Of a DNA stretch of 64,000 nt, positions 14,472 to 22,364 are shown piece after piece (the first letter of the stretch is position 1; every line of letters starts with the position of its first letter). The translations under genes and the position numbers were made by a program. The notes under the pieces were generated by a model. It was not told the DNA's origin, did no database searches, and saw nothing but the letters and a program-made list of their open reading frames with translations. The stretch covers positions 1 to 64,000 of the forward strand of contig NZ_QFNM01000009.1 in the NCBI RefSeq assembly GCF_003248455.1. Direction: 5' to 3'. The stretch comes from Brevundimonas sp. GTDB taxonomy: Bacteria; Pseudomonadota; Alphaproteobacteria; Caulobacterales; Caulobacteraceae.

Positions 14472-14987
14472 ATGGCCGACGTCTTTCGGGTGGTTCTGCT
14501 GATCGCCCTGGCGGCGGCCCTGCTGACGACCCTGGCGCTGGCCCTGTCCTGGTGGATGGAGCCGCAGCGCCGCCTGCGCCGCGCCATGCTCAAGGCCCTG
14601 GGCGCCCCGCCCGAGGTCGAGGCCCAGTCGCCGGGCGAGGGCCGGGCCTGCGCCCTGAACTTCGACGTCGAACAGGTGGTCGTCCTGTGGGCCAACGGCG
14701 CCCACGGCCTGGCCTACGCCTTCGACGAGGTGGAGGGCGGCGAGATCATCGTGGACGGCCATGTGGTCGCCCGCATCCGCCGGGGCGAGGCGCGCAAGTC
14801 GCTGGACATCCTGGCCCCCGACGCCGAACAGGTGGTCCTGCGCCTGATGTTCGCCGACGCCCGCCATCCCGAGTTCGAACTGGCCCTGTGGGACGCCGCC
14901 CTGCCCGTCCAGACGGGATCGCCAGGCGAGGCCCTGCGTCTGGGCCGTCGCTGGCTATCGCATCTCGAGGCCCTGCTGAAAGGCTGA
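14472..14987 (+). CDS. Conserved membrane-anchored protein of unknown function
   Basis: The 171-aa product has one N-terminal membrane helix (VVLLIALAAALLTTLALALS, about residues 7-26). A cytosolic domain follows with EPQRRLRRAMLKALGAPPEV, NFDVEQVVVLWANGAHGLAY, VARIRRGEARKSLDILAP and a C-terminal ALRLGRRWLSHLEAL. No enzymatic motif is seen. It begins five bases after the exonuclease III stop, so the pair is probably an operon. A weak hairpin follows at 15023-15047. Confidence 0.75.
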   Translation: MADVFRVVLLIALAAALLTTLALALSWWMEPQRRLRRAMLKALGAPPEVEAQSPGEGRACALNFDVEQVVVLWANGAHGLAYAFDEVEGGEIIVDGHVVARIRRGEARKSLDILAPDAEQVVLRLMFADARHPEFELALWDAALPVQTGSPGEALRLGRRWLSHLEALLKG

Positions 14988-15022
14988 CAGGGACAATCGG
15001 CCCCTTTGCGATTATCGCCGGG

Positions 15023-15047
15023 GAGCGGTAGAAGCCCCCGCTCGTTT
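15023..15047 (+). terminator. Weak hairpin terminator
   Basis: GAGCGG, a 9-base loop and CCGCTC are followed by GTTTC. It sits between the gene ending at 14987 and the one starting at 15078. Confidence 0.35.
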
Positions 15048-15077
15048 CAGTGACACGCCTTATTACGGGAGGCCGCC

Positions 15078-15995
15078 TTGGCCCGCCTTTTCGACGCCTA
15101 TGTCGTCGCCGACTGGACCGCCGCCGAGACCAGGAAGCTGGGCGACGCCTCGCTGTGGATCGGCGTGGCCAAGCGAGACGTGCGGTTCCGCCTCTATGCC
15201 GAGACCCACAACGTCGCCACGCGCGCAGAGGGCGAGGCGCTCTTGGCCTCGATCCTGGCCGATCACCGAAAGCGCGGAGACCGGGTTCTGGTCGGGCTGG
15301 ACTTCAACCTGGGCTTCCCGGTCGGCACGGCCGCGCGTCTGAAGCTGGAGGGGACGTCCGGGCAGGCCCCGTGGCAGCTGATGTGGAAATTCCTCGCCGC
15401 CAACATCGTCGACAAGCCCGACAACACCAACAACCGCTATCAGGTCGCGGCCAAGATGAACCGGCTGATGACGGACGAGGCCTGGCCCTTCTGGGGCGCC
15501 CCGGCCAAACAGGCGCAGCGCTGGCTGACCACGACCAAGCCGCCCGCAGGGGCCGGCGCCGACATCCCCGAGTTCCGCGCCGCCGAAGACGCCGCCCGCA
15601 AGGGCCGGCTTCAGCCCAAGAGCGTCTGGCAGATGCACGGCGCCGGCGCCGTGGGCGGCCAGACCCTGGTCGGTATCCCGGCGGTGCGCCGCCTGCTGGA
15701 AAGCCTGGGCCCCTCCGGCGCGGTCTGGCCGTTCGGCACGGGCTGGCGCGAACTGACGCCCGAAGACGTCGAACCATTGTCGGCCCTGGTGGTCGAGGTC
15801 TGGCCCTCGATGTTCGAGACCCGGCCGGAACCGGGCGAGTTCAAGGACCAGGCCCAGGTCCGCGCCGCCGCCGAGGCCCTGGCCCGGATGGACGACGCCG
15901 GGGACCTGTCCAGGGCCTTCGGCGCGCCCAAGACCGCCACGCCCGACCTGATCGAACAGGTCGAACGGGAAGAAGGCTGGATTCTGGGGGTCTGA
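15078..15995 (+). CDS. Conserved hypothetical protein, possible RNase H-like fold
   Basis: The 305-aa protein opens LFDAYVVADWTAAETRKLGD and contains RVLVGLDFNLGFPVG and LSALVVEVWPSMFE, a spacing of acidic residues resembling the DUF429/RNase H-like group. Related alphaproteobacterial proteins have been labelled molybdopterin-guanine dinucleotide synthesis, but nothing in the sequence proves that. PKSVWQMHGAGAVGGQTLVG is another conserved-looking block. The start is a TTG at 15078 behind a strong GGGAGG; no in-frame ATG precedes the conserved start. It stands alone before the 532-bp repeat-rich gap. Confidence 0.7.
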   Translation: MARLFDAYVVADWTAAETRKLGDASLWIGVAKRDVRFRLYAETHNVATRAEGEALLASILADHRKRGDRVLVGLDFNLGFPVGTAARLKLEGTSGQAPWQLMWKFLAANIVDKPDNTNNRYQVAAKMNRLMTDEAWPFWGAPAKQAQRWLTTTKPPAGAGADIPEFRAAEDAARKGRLQPKSVWQMHGAGAVGGQTLVGIPAVRRLLESLGPSGAVWPFGTGWRELTPEDVEPLSALVVEVWPSMFETRPEPGEFKDQAQVRAAAEALARMDDAGDLSRAFGAPKTATPDLIEQVEREEGWILGV

Positions 15996-16125
15996 GCCGC
16001 GCCCCCAGCCTATTCCGAAAGGAAACCCGCCGCCTTTTCAACGCCGTGACGGCGCGACGCCCCTTTCGACCTGACACGCTCCAAAACCGTGCGACACTGG
16101 GTTCGTCGACATTCTTGAATACAGG

Positions 16126-16253
16126 CGTCATTCCGGGGCTGAGCGGAGCGAAGAACCCGGAACCCAGGGCCACGGTCGCGCTGTTGAACGCATCAATGGC
16201 TGATGCTCGCCTCCTGGGTTCCGGGTTCGTCCTTCGGACGCCCCGGAATGACG
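16126..16253. repeat. REP-like inverted repeat pair
   Basis: Left arm 16126-16168 and right arm 16213-16253 are near-complementary over about 41 bases (CGTCATTCCGGGGC ... GCCCCGGAATGACG, with CCCGGAACCCAGG matching CCTGGGTTCCGGG inside). The loop is about 44 bases. It resembles the interspersed palindromic repeats common between genes in alphaproteobacteria. Confidence 0.75.
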
Positions 16254-16280
16254 GTCATGGAATGAATGTCGATTGAACCT

Positions 16281-16360
16281 GGTCGCCTGGTCTTTGACAT
16301 TGATTTCCGTCGCAGGATTTCAGACGGTTCACACCATTCAGACGGTGTTTTTCGCGCCTG
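16281..16360. repeat. 80-bp direct repeat, copy 1
   Basis: It begins GGTCGCCTGGTCTTTGACAT and ends TTTTTCGCGCCTG. It is 75/80 identical to copy 2 at 16365-16444, by my count. Inside are a TTGACA box (16294-16299) and an ACACC-N8-GGTGT stem followed by TTTT (16331-16352). The function is unknown. Confidence 0.85.
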
Positions 16361-16364
16361 CACG

Positions 16365-16444
16365 GGTCGCCCGGTCTTTGACATTGCTGTCCGTCGCAGG
16401 ATTTCAGACGATTCACACTATTCAGACGGTGTTTTTCGCGCCTG
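16365..16444. repeat. 80-bp direct repeat, copy 2
   Basis: This is the second copy, offset by 84 bp. Of the five differences from copy 1, one changes the small stem (ACACT-N8-GGTGT) but leaves it pairable through G-U. The 12-mer GGTCTTTGACAT is retained and recurs at 36708. Confidence 0.85.
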
Positions 16445-16527
16445 AGATCGGGCCAAAGATCGAGCCCCAAAGATCGAGCCAAGGCGCCGCTCGCCCGGCC
16501 TGTCGGATCGTCCCGGTCCGACCTGAC

Positions 16528-18225
16528 CTAGCCGATCAACGCCCGCGCCGCCGCCCGCGCCTCGTCGGTGATGGCGGCGCCGGACAGCATCCGCGCGATC
16601 TCCTCGCGGCGGTGTTCCTCGTCCAGGGCGACGACGGTGGTGGTGGTCAGGCCCTCGTCCTCGGCCTTCCTGACCTTCCAGTGGGCGTGGCCGCGCGCGG
16701 CGACCTGGGGGCTGTGGGTCACGACCAGGACCTGGGCGCCGGTCGACAGCCGCTTCAGGCGCGAGCCGACGGCCTCGGCCACCGCGCCCCCGACGCCCTG
16801 GTCCACCTCGTCGAAGATCATCACCGGCTGGCGCACGTCCTCGCGGCTGGCCAGGGCGGCCTTCATGGCTAGGGCGAAACGCGCCAGCTCGCCGCCCGAG
16901 GCGATGGCGTCCAGCGGGCCGAAGTCGGTTCCGGCGTTGGTGGCGATCTGGAAACGCACGGTCTCCAGCCCTTCCGGTCCCCGCCGTCCCTCGATCCGCT
17001 CCAGCGCCACGCGGAACCGCGCCCGCTCCAGCTTCAGCGGCGCCAGTTCGCCCATGACGGCGGCGGTCAGCCGTTCGGCCGCCGCCTCGCGCGCCGAGGT
17101 CAGGAACTCGGCCGCCAGATCATAGGCTTCGGCCGCCTTGGCGGCTTCGCGGCCGGCATTGGTCAGGGCCTCCTCGCCGTCCTCGATCAGGCGCAGCTGC
17201 TCGCGCAGCCGCACGCGCAGCGCCGGCAGGGCGTCGACGGTGGTGTTCAGCTTGCGTGCGGTCGCGCGCAGGGCGAACAGCCGCTCCTCGGCCTTGTCCA
17301 GCCGACCGGGTTCGTAGTCGAAGGCGTCGGCGGCGGCGTCCACGGCCGCGACGGCCTCGGCCGCCTCGACCATGGTGCGGTCGATGGCCTCCACCGCGGC
17401 GGACAGTTTCAGGATGACCGGGTGGTCGCCCTCGGCCCCCGCCTGCCCCGCCCGCTGGCGCGCATGTTCGACGGCGCGCAGGGCCGCGCCCAGCTTCTGG
17501 CTCAACTTGTCGCCGCCCAGCTGGGTGCGGGCGTCGGCCAGGTCGGCGATGGCCTTTTCCGCCGCGCCCAGCAGGGCCCGTTCCCCGGCCAGCTCCGTCT
17601 CCTCGTCGGCGCGGGGGTCCAGCGCGTCAAGTTCGGACAGGTTCAGGGCGATCTCCTCGGCCCGCGCGGCGGCGTCGGCGGCCTGGGCCTTCAGTTCCGC
17701 CAGCTTCGCCTCTGCGGCCTTCAGCCGGGTCGCGGCGGCGGCGACGGCCAGAAGCTGGGGTTGCAGCCCGCCATAGGCGTCCAGCGCCGCGCGGTGGGTG
17801 CGCCAGTCCAGCAGGCCCACGGTCTCGTGCTGGCCATGCACCTCCACCAGGGCCGCGCCGATCTCGCGCAGGGCCGTCACCCCGGCGGGCTGGTCGTTGA
17901 CATAGGCCCGGCTGCGGCCGTCCGCGCCCAGGACGCGCCGCAGGATCAGATCCTCCCCCGGCCGCGCCTCGAACCCCTTGTCCGCGATCAGGGCCAGAAG
18001 ATCGGGATCGTCGGGGGCCGAAAACACCGCCGTCGCCACCGCCTGCCTGGCGCCGCGCCGCACCAGGCCCGCATCGCCCCGTCCGCCCAGCGCCAGGCCC
18101 AGGGCGTCCAGAATGATCGACTTGCCCGCCCCCGTCTCGCCGGTCAGCACGGTCAGCCCCGGCTCGACCTCGAGATCGAGCGCATCCACCAGGACGACGT
18201 CGCGGATGGACAGGGCGGTCAGCAT
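16528..18225 (-). CDS. recN: DNA repair protein RecN
   Basis: This 565-aa SMC-like ATPase has the N-terminal LSIRDVVLVDALDLEVEPGL and Walker A GETGAGKS (about residues 30-37), then QPAGVTALREIGAALVEVHG and QHETVGLLDW. A central coiled coil is rich in Ala/Glu/Leu, and the C-terminal half holds DAIASGGELARFALAMKAAL (ABC signature) and MIFDEVDQGVGG (Walker B). RecN holds broken DNA ends together during recombinational repair. The length is typical of the family. The BrnA gene lies 62 bp upstream on the same strand, and bamD lies beyond the toxin-antitoxin pair. Confidence 0.95.
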   Translation of the reverse strand: MLTALSIRDVVLVDALDLEVEPGLTVLTGETGAGKSIILDALGLALGGRGDAGLVRRGARQAVATAVFSAPDDPDLLALIADKGFEARPGEDLILRRVLGADGRSRAYVNDQPAGVTALREIGAALVEVHGQHETVGLLDWRTHRAALDAYGGLQPQLLAVAAAATRLKAAEAKLAELKAQAADAAARAEEIALNLSELDALDPRADEETELAGERALLGAAEKAIADLADARTQLGGDKLSQKLGAALRAVEHARQRAGQAGAEGDHPVILKLSAAVEAIDRTMVEAAEAVAAVDAAADAFDYEPGRLDKAEERLFALRATARKLNTTVDALPALRVRLREQLRLIEDGEEALTNAGREAAKAAEAYDLAAEFLTSAREAAAERLTAAVMGELAPLKLERARFRVALERIEGRRGPEGLETVRFQIATNAGTDFGPLDAIASGGELARFALAMKAALASREDVRQPVMIFDEVDQGVGGAVAEAVGSRLKRLSTGAQVLVVTHSPQVAARGHAHWKVRKAEDEGLTTTTVVALDEEHRREEIARMLSGAAITDEARAAARALIG

Positions 18226-18287
18226 GGGCGCACGCGATTCGACATCGCCGTCAGTCTAGCGCGGCGGATCAAAGAACAAATCAGGAA

Positions 18288-18578
18288 TTACAGCCCCGAC
18301 GCGCGCCGCAGGGCGGCGTTGATGCCGGACTGCCACCCCGGCCCCTTGGCGCGCCAATGCTCGATCAGGTCGGCGTCCATGCGCAGGGTGACTTGCTTCT
18401 TCGGGGTTTCCGACCTCGGTCTGCCGGGCGACCGCTTGAACTGGTCGATGATGTCGTCGGGCAGAACGTCTCGCGCGGGACGGAGCTTGGCCGCGCGCTC
18501 CGCGGTCAACTCCGGCGCATCATCGTCGTCGAGAAAGGGCTCGGTCGGCGCTTCCGACACGCCTTTGGTCTTCGACAT
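18288..18578 (-). CDS. brnA: BrnA family antitoxin
   Basis: The 96-aa protein has an acidic N-terminal half (PFLDDDDAPELTAERAAKLR) that would neutralise the toxin, and a C-terminal ribbon-helix-helix-like DNA-binding half (RPRSETPKKQVTLRMDADLI, then WQSGINAALRRA). The VTLRMDADLIEH pattern is diagnostic of BrnA (COG3514). The ATG at 18578 has GGGAG upstream and lies inside the end of brnT (59-base overlap). Antitoxins of this class repress their own operon, and a perfect palindrome before brnT is the likely operator. Confidence 0.85.
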   Translation of the reverse strand: MSKTKGVSEAPTEPFLDDDDAPELTAERAAKLRPARDVLPDDIIDQFKRSPGRPRSETPKKQVTLRMDADLIEHWRAKGPGWQSGINAALRRASGL

Positions 18579-18825
18579 ATCTCTGCTCCCGGTCATTGGC
18601 CTTTCGCAGGCTGATCGCCCGCACGCTTCCGCCTCGAAGGGTGAACGCCAGAACGTGAAGTCGCTCATCCAGTTCGCCATAGGCGATCCATCGGGGCTCC
18701 CCGTAATCGAAGCGGTCGTCCACCTCGATCAAGGCTTCATCCATTTGCATGTCGCCGGCCCGCGAAAGGGAGACGCCATGCTTGGCGATATTGGCGGCGT
18801 CCTTGTCCGGGTCGAAGACGATCAT
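18520..18825 (-). CDS. brnT: BrnT family toxin
   Basis: The 101-aa product matches BrnT, a RelE-like ribonuclease toxin: MIVFDPDKDAANIAKHGVSL, then DRFDYGEPRWIAYGELDERL, HVLAFTLRGGSVRAISLRKA and NDREQRYVE. BrnT is known to cut mRNA and stop growth under stress when free of BrnA. The C terminus (after YVEDQRR) is longer than usual because it overlaps brnA. The ATG lies directly against the palindrome at 18825-18842, so the mRNA may be nearly leaderless. Confidence 0.85.
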   Translation of the reverse strand: MIVFDPDKDAANIAKHGVSLSRAGDMQMDEALIEVDDRFDYGEPRWIAYGELDERLHVLAFTLRGGSVRAISLRKANDREQRYVEDQRRVGSADRALSRRR

Positions 18826-18842
18826 TTATGTAGCTACATAAA
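18825..18842. promoter_or_regulatory. Probable BrnA operator
   Basis: TTTATGTAGCTACATAAA is a perfect 18-bp palindrome overlapping the first base of the brnT start codon on the minus strand. AT-rich palindromes at this spot are typical for autorepressed toxin-antitoxin operons. BrnA binding is inference. Confidence 0.65.
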
Positions 18843-18863
18843 CTCTGATCGTCAAGAACGGCC

Positions 18864-19718
18864 TCAGCCCGGAATGAGGCGTTTCAGCCAGCTTTCGCGT
18901 TTGCCCTCCGGCGCCTTTTCGGGCGCCTGGCCGTTCTCGGTCAGCAGGGCGTAGGCCTCGGCGTACCAGGGGCTGCCCGGATAGTTGTAGCCCAGGACCG
19001 CGCCGTTCCGGGTGGCCTCTTCCTTCAGTCCCAGCTGCAGGTTCACCTCGACCAGGCGATACAGGGCCTCGGGCGTGTGCGAGGTGCGCTGATAGTCGGG
19101 ATTGGCGATGACGGCCTTGTAGCGGTTCAGAGCGGCCAGCGGCTGGTTGGCGCGCTGATAGTAGCGGCCGATGTTCATTTCCTTGCCGGCCAGCTGGTCG
19201 TTGACCATGTCGATCTTGACCGCGGCGTCCGAGGCGTAGGGCGTGCCCGGATAGCGGCGCGCCACATCCTTCAGACCGGCCAGGGCGGCGGTGGCGTAGC
19301 CCTGGTCGCGACCGACGTCGGTGATCTGTTCGAAGTTGCAGACCGCCTTCATGTAGAAGGCGTAGGCCGCCGACGGATTGCCGGGGAACAGCTGGATGAA
19401 CCGGTCGGCCGCCGCGATGGCGTCGGCGTAGTTGTTGTTCTGATAATAGGCGTAGATCTGCATCAGGATCGACCGACGCGCCCAGTCCGAATAGGGGTGC
19501 TGGCGTTCGACTTCCTGGAAATAGTCCACGGCGTCGGACCAGCGGCGCTGCTGCAAACGGTCGTAGCCGGTGTTGTAGAGCGCCTCGACCGGGCGCTCCT
19601 CATAGGCCAGACGCGGACGCTTTGTGCCCGAGCAGCCGGAAATCGTCACGGCGGCGAGCGCCGCGGCCATCAGCACCATGCCGGAACGGAACTTAGAAGC
19701 GGACAAGGACGACCCCAT
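18864..19718 (-). CDS. bamD: Outer membrane assembly lipoprotein BamD
   Basis: The 284-aa lipoprotein has a signal peptide ending VTISGC (lipid Cys29). TPR-type helices follow with the BamD signature YNTGYDRLQQRRWSDAVDYF, VERQHPYSDWARRSILMQIY, QLFPGNPSAAYAFYMKAV and RRYPGTPYASDA. BamD is the essential partner of BamA in inserting outer-membrane barrels from the periplasm. The length and TPR order fit the family. The ATG at 19718 has a poor ribosome binding site, but MGSSLSASKF before the hydrophobic stretch is the best start. It is upstream of brnTA and recN on the same strand. Confidence 0.92.
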   Translation of the reverse strand: MGSSLSASKFRSGMVLMAAALAAVTISGCSGTKRPRLAYEERPVEALYNTGYDRLQQRRWSDAVDYFQEVERQHPYSDWARRSILMQIYAYYQNNNYADAIAAADRFIQLFPGNPSAAYAFYMKAVCNFEQITDVGRDQGYATAALAGLKDVARRYPGTPYASDAAVKIDMVNDQLAGKEMNIGRYYQRANQPLAALNRYKAVIANPDYQRTSHTPEALYRLVEVNLQLGLKEEATRNGAVLGYNYPGSPWYAEAYALLTENGQAPEKAPEGKRESWLKRLIPG

Positions 19719-19908
19719 GACGTGTGAGGAAAGGCGCTGGGCCCCTTCCCCCGGAAACAACGCGGCGATCTCTAGCACCCGCGACCGGGCCGCGCCATGC
19801 CGAGGAAATCTCCGCATGTGACTTGCCCTGCCCGGCTCCGCTGGTAAAGAGCGCGCCAACCGACCGTCGTTCATGGGGGGCGGATGACGGCGAAAGGATG
19901 ACCGGCCG

Positions 19909-20844
19909 ATGAAGCTGCTCTCTGGCAACTCCAACCGTGCGCTGTCCCAGGCGATCGCCGACCACCTGGACGCCCCCCTGACCAAGGCCCAGGTCAAGCG
20001 GTTCGCCGACAACGAGGTCTTCGCCGTCATCGAGGAAAACGTCCGGGGCGAGGACGTCTTCATCCTGCAGTCGACCTCCTACCCTGCCAACGACAATCTG
20101 ATGGAGCTGCTGATCATCACCGACGCCCTGGTGCGGGCCTCGGCCAGGCGGATCACGGCGGTCATGCCCTATTTCGGCTATGCGCGTCAGGATCGGAAGA
20201 CCGGCGGACGCACCCCGATCTCGGCCAAGCTGGTGGCCAATCTGATCACCCGCGCCGGGGCGAACCGCGTGCTGACGATGGATCTCCACGCCGGCCAGAT
20301 TCAAGGCTTCTTCGACATTCCGACCGACAATCTGGTCGCCACGCCCGTCCTGGCCCAGGACATCAAGGAAACCTACGGCCGCGACCCCAGTCTGATGATC
20401 GTCTCCCCGGACGTGGGCGGCGTGGTCCGCGCCCGCTCCCTGGCCAGCCGCCTGGACGCCGACCTGGCCATCGTCGACAAGCGCCGGCCCAAGGCGGGCG
20501 AAAGCGAGGTCATGAACATCATCGGCGACGTCCAGGGGCGTCGCTGCATCCTGTTCGACGACATCGTCGATTCGGGCGGCACCCTGGTCAATGCGGCCAA
20601 GGCCCTGATCGACCAGGGCGCGACCGAGGTCTCGGCCTATATCAGCCACGGCGTCCTGTCGGGCCCGGCGGTCAAGCGCATCAGCGACGGCCCGCTGAAG
20701 GAGCTGGTGATCACCAACTCCATCGAACAGCCCCACGAAGTTTTGAACTGCGCGAAAATCCGTGCGGTTTCCGTGGCTCCGCTGATCGGAGAGGCTATCC
20801 GACGGATCGCCAACGAGGAATCGGTCTCCAAACTGTTCGATTAA
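19909..20844 (+). CDS. prs: Ribose-phosphate pyrophosphokinase
   Basis: The 311-aa PRPP synthetase shows MKLLSGNSNRALSQAIADHL, FADNEVFAVIEENVRGEDVF, PYFGYARQDRKTGGRTPIS, MDLHAGQIQGFFDIP (metal and ATP site) and the PRPP loop CILFDDIVDSGGTLVNAA. It makes phosphoribosyl pyrophosphate from ribose 5-phosphate and ATP for nucleotide, NAD, His and Trp synthesis. The length equals the family norm. A terminator follows at 20874-20898. Confidence 0.96.
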   Translation: MKLLSGNSNRALSQAIADHLDAPLTKAQVKRFADNEVFAVIEENVRGEDVFILQSTSYPANDNLMELLIITDALVRASARRITAVMPYFGYARQDRKTGGRTPISAKLVANLITRAGANRVLTMDLHAGQIQGFFDIPTDNLVATPVLAQDIKETYGRDPSLMIVSPDVGGVVRARSLASRLDADLAIVDKRRPKAGESEVMNIIGDVQGRRCILFDDIVDSGGTLVNAAKALIDQGATEVSAYISHGVLSGPAVKRISDGPLKELVITNSIEQPHEVLNCAKIRAVSVAPLIGEAIRRIANEESVSKLFD

Positions 20845-20873
20845 CCCTCGGGTAATCATACGGATCGCCTTAT

Positions 20874-20898
20874 AAGCGCCCATAGTGTTGGCGCTTTT
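20874..20898 (+). terminator. Terminator after prs
   Basis: AAGCGCC, an 8-base loop and GGCGCTT run into TTTT, about 30 bases after the stop. Confidence 0.75.
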
Positions 20899-20927
20899 GC
20901 GCGCGTGATCGCCTTGAGGATGTTCCA

Positions 20928-22067
20928 ATGAAATCGGCCCCCCTGCGCCGCGGCGTTTCCGCCGTCGCCTTCGTCGCCGCCGTCATGCTCGCCAGCTGCG
21001 AGAGCGGACCCTCCAAAGCCGAGCTGGAAGCCCAGCGGCTGGCCGCCGAGGCCGCCGCCCGCCAGCCCCCGCCCATCTCCCTGAACCAGGGCGTGGCCGA
21101 GGCCGCCTCCATCTACGTCGCCTTCCTGCGCGAGGCCCGCACCATCCAGCCCGGCGGCTTCCCCGACGCGGAATCGATCCAGGCCGCGATCCGCAAGGGC
21201 GCCTCCTACGACGCCGAACAGCTGTCGCGCGGCCTGATCGCCTATGGCGCCATCATCGCCATGCAGTCGCCCGAGTTCGTCGCCGGGGTGCGCCAGTACG
21301 CCTCCAATCCGACCCAGCGTCAGCAGATGGTGGCCCAGATCGTCGCCGATCCGGCCTACGCCGCCACCCTGCCCGGCGCCGACGCCGCCGCCGGCCTGAT
21401 CGCCAGCGCCATCGGCAAGGATGCGATCGCCATGCGCGCCATCGCCGAAGGCATCGAACAGGACGCCTATACGATCCAGGGCCGCAGCGATCCGCGCCGC
21501 CGCTGGGCCATCACCCCCATCGCCAACCGCGAGGTGCGGCTGGAGGGCGCCAAACATCTGTCGGAAGTGGACATGCTGCCCTCCGCCGAGGAATCGGCCC
21601 TGTTGTTCGCCGCCGGCAACAGCGGAACGGGCCTGGGGTTGGAGCCGGCGCGCAAGAGCCCGCCCTATACGCCCGCCGTCGTGCGCTCGCTGGCCATCGC
21701 CGCCCTGGGCGCCCTGGGCGCCGGCGGCGACGAGGCGCGGGTCAACACCGAGGCTCTGACCCGCGAGCCGAATAGCGAATTCTGCCTGAACATGTCCAAG
21801 CTGATGCTGTTCCAGTGCCTGGCCGCCTCGCGCCCCAGCTATGAGGACATCTTCTGCCTGGGCCGGCACGTCACGCGCGACCTGGCGACCTGCGCCACCG
21901 AGGCGACGCAGATCACCACCATCGTCGTCGGCGATCCGCAGGAGACGGGCGCCCCGGTCCGCACCCCCGTCGCCGCCACGGCGCCCGCCCCTGCCGCCGC
22001 CCCGGCCGCCGCGCCGGCCGTCACCACCACCCAGTCCCTGAACGCCGGCCCGACCACGAGCCGCTGA
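20928..22067 (+). CDS. Predicted lipoprotein of unknown function
   Basis: The 379-aa protein has a signal peptide with a good lipobox (MLASC, lipid Cys24), an Ala/Glu helical stretch, then a domain containing LSRGLIAYGAIIAMQSPEFV, ADPAYAATLPGADAAAGLIA and RAIAEGIEQDAYTIQGRSDP. Late cysteines (NSEFCLNMSKLMLFQCL, DIFCLGRHVTRDLATCA) may form disulfides. The last 50 residues are a Pro/Ala tail. No known family is recognised; such proteins are common in Caulobacterales. It is transcribed alone between two terminators. Confidence 0.8.
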   Translation: MKSAPLRRGVSAVAFVAAVMLASCESGPSKAELEAQRLAAEAAARQPPPISLNQGVAEAASIYVAFLREARTIQPGGFPDAESIQAAIRKGASYDAEQLSRGLIAYGAIIAMQSPEFVAGVRQYASNPTQRQQMVAQIVADPAYAATLPGADAAAGLIASAIGKDAIAMRAIAEGIEQDAYTIQGRSDPRRRWAITPIANREVRLEGAKHLSEVDMLPSAEESALLFAAGNSGTGLGLEPARKSPPYTPAVVRSLAIAALGALGAGGDEARVNTEALTREPNSEFCLNMSKLMLFQCLAASRPSYEDIFCLGRHVTRDLATCATEATQITTIVVGDPQETGAPVRTPVAATAPAPAAAPAAAPAVTTTQSLNAGPTTSR

Positions 22068-22087
22068 CCGTTCTCCAGAACGACGAA

Positions 22088-22123
22088 AGGCCCGCCCCGA
22101 GCGATCGAGGCGGGCCTTTTTTA
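22088..22123. terminator. Bidirectional terminator
   Basis: AAGGCCCGCC, a 12-base loop and GGCGGGCCTT are followed by T6 on the plus strand, with TTTC after the stem on the minus strand. It serves both the lipoprotein gene and the aceA unit. Confidence 0.88.
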
Positions 22124-22135
22124 TCGACGGGCGAC

Positions 22136-22345
22136 CTATTCGTAGCCGTGGGCCGCCTCGTTGATCACCTGGGACGGCATGGACGAGAAGTCCACAGACA
22201 CCGGATTGGCGATCTTGGCCTGATAGGTGCGAAGCACGTGCGTCATGCGCCGGCGCACCTCGCGCTCGGCCTCCGTGCCGGTATCCAGCGCCAGGGGGGC
22301 CAGACAGAAGTCGATGATGGCTTCGGTTCGGGTCAGCGGTTCCAT
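22136..22345 (-). CDS. Small conserved-looking protein downstream of isocitrate lyase
   Basis: The 69-aa protein runs MEPLTRTEAIIDFCLAPLAL, then TEAEREVRRRMTHVLRTYQA and KIANPVSVDFSSMPSQVINE. It has no signal peptide or membrane helix and is probably helical at the N terminus. It starts 19 bases after the aceA stop, with GGAAAGG upstream, and ends just before the shared terminator, so it is co-transcribed with aceA. No function can be assigned; a role linked to the glyoxylate shunt is suggested only by position. Confidence 0.7.
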   Translation of the reverse strand: MEPLTRTEAIIDFCLAPLALDTGTEAEREVRRRMTHVLRTYQAKIANPVSVDFSSMPSQVINEAAHGYE

Positions 22346-22364
22346 TATGCGGTTCCTTTCCGGG

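Larger units (their letters stand above)
15996..16527. other. 532-bp gene-free region made largely of repeats
   Basis: No credible gene is present. It holds a 41-bp-arm inverted repeat pair (16126-16253), a tandem 80-bp direct repeat (16281-16444) and a short doublet AAAGATCGAGCC near 16456-16480. It separates two convergent genes, so no promoter is required here. Confidence 0.8.

Noticed and set aside
16281..16444. Pair of small RNA genes driven by TTGACA boxes
   Set aside because: The terminator-like stem starts at about the expected +1 position, leaving no room for a transcript.
16255..16482. A 75-codon minus-strand frame with a repeated peptide (REKHRLN...NRLKSCDG)
   Set aside because: The peptide repeat is only the translation of the 80-bp DNA repeat. 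It has no ribosome binding site and unlikely composition.
18579..18680. Upstream extension of BrnA to 18680
   Set aside because: The extra codons overlap the brnT core and lack a ribosome binding site. The ATG at 18578 has GGGAG and fits family length.
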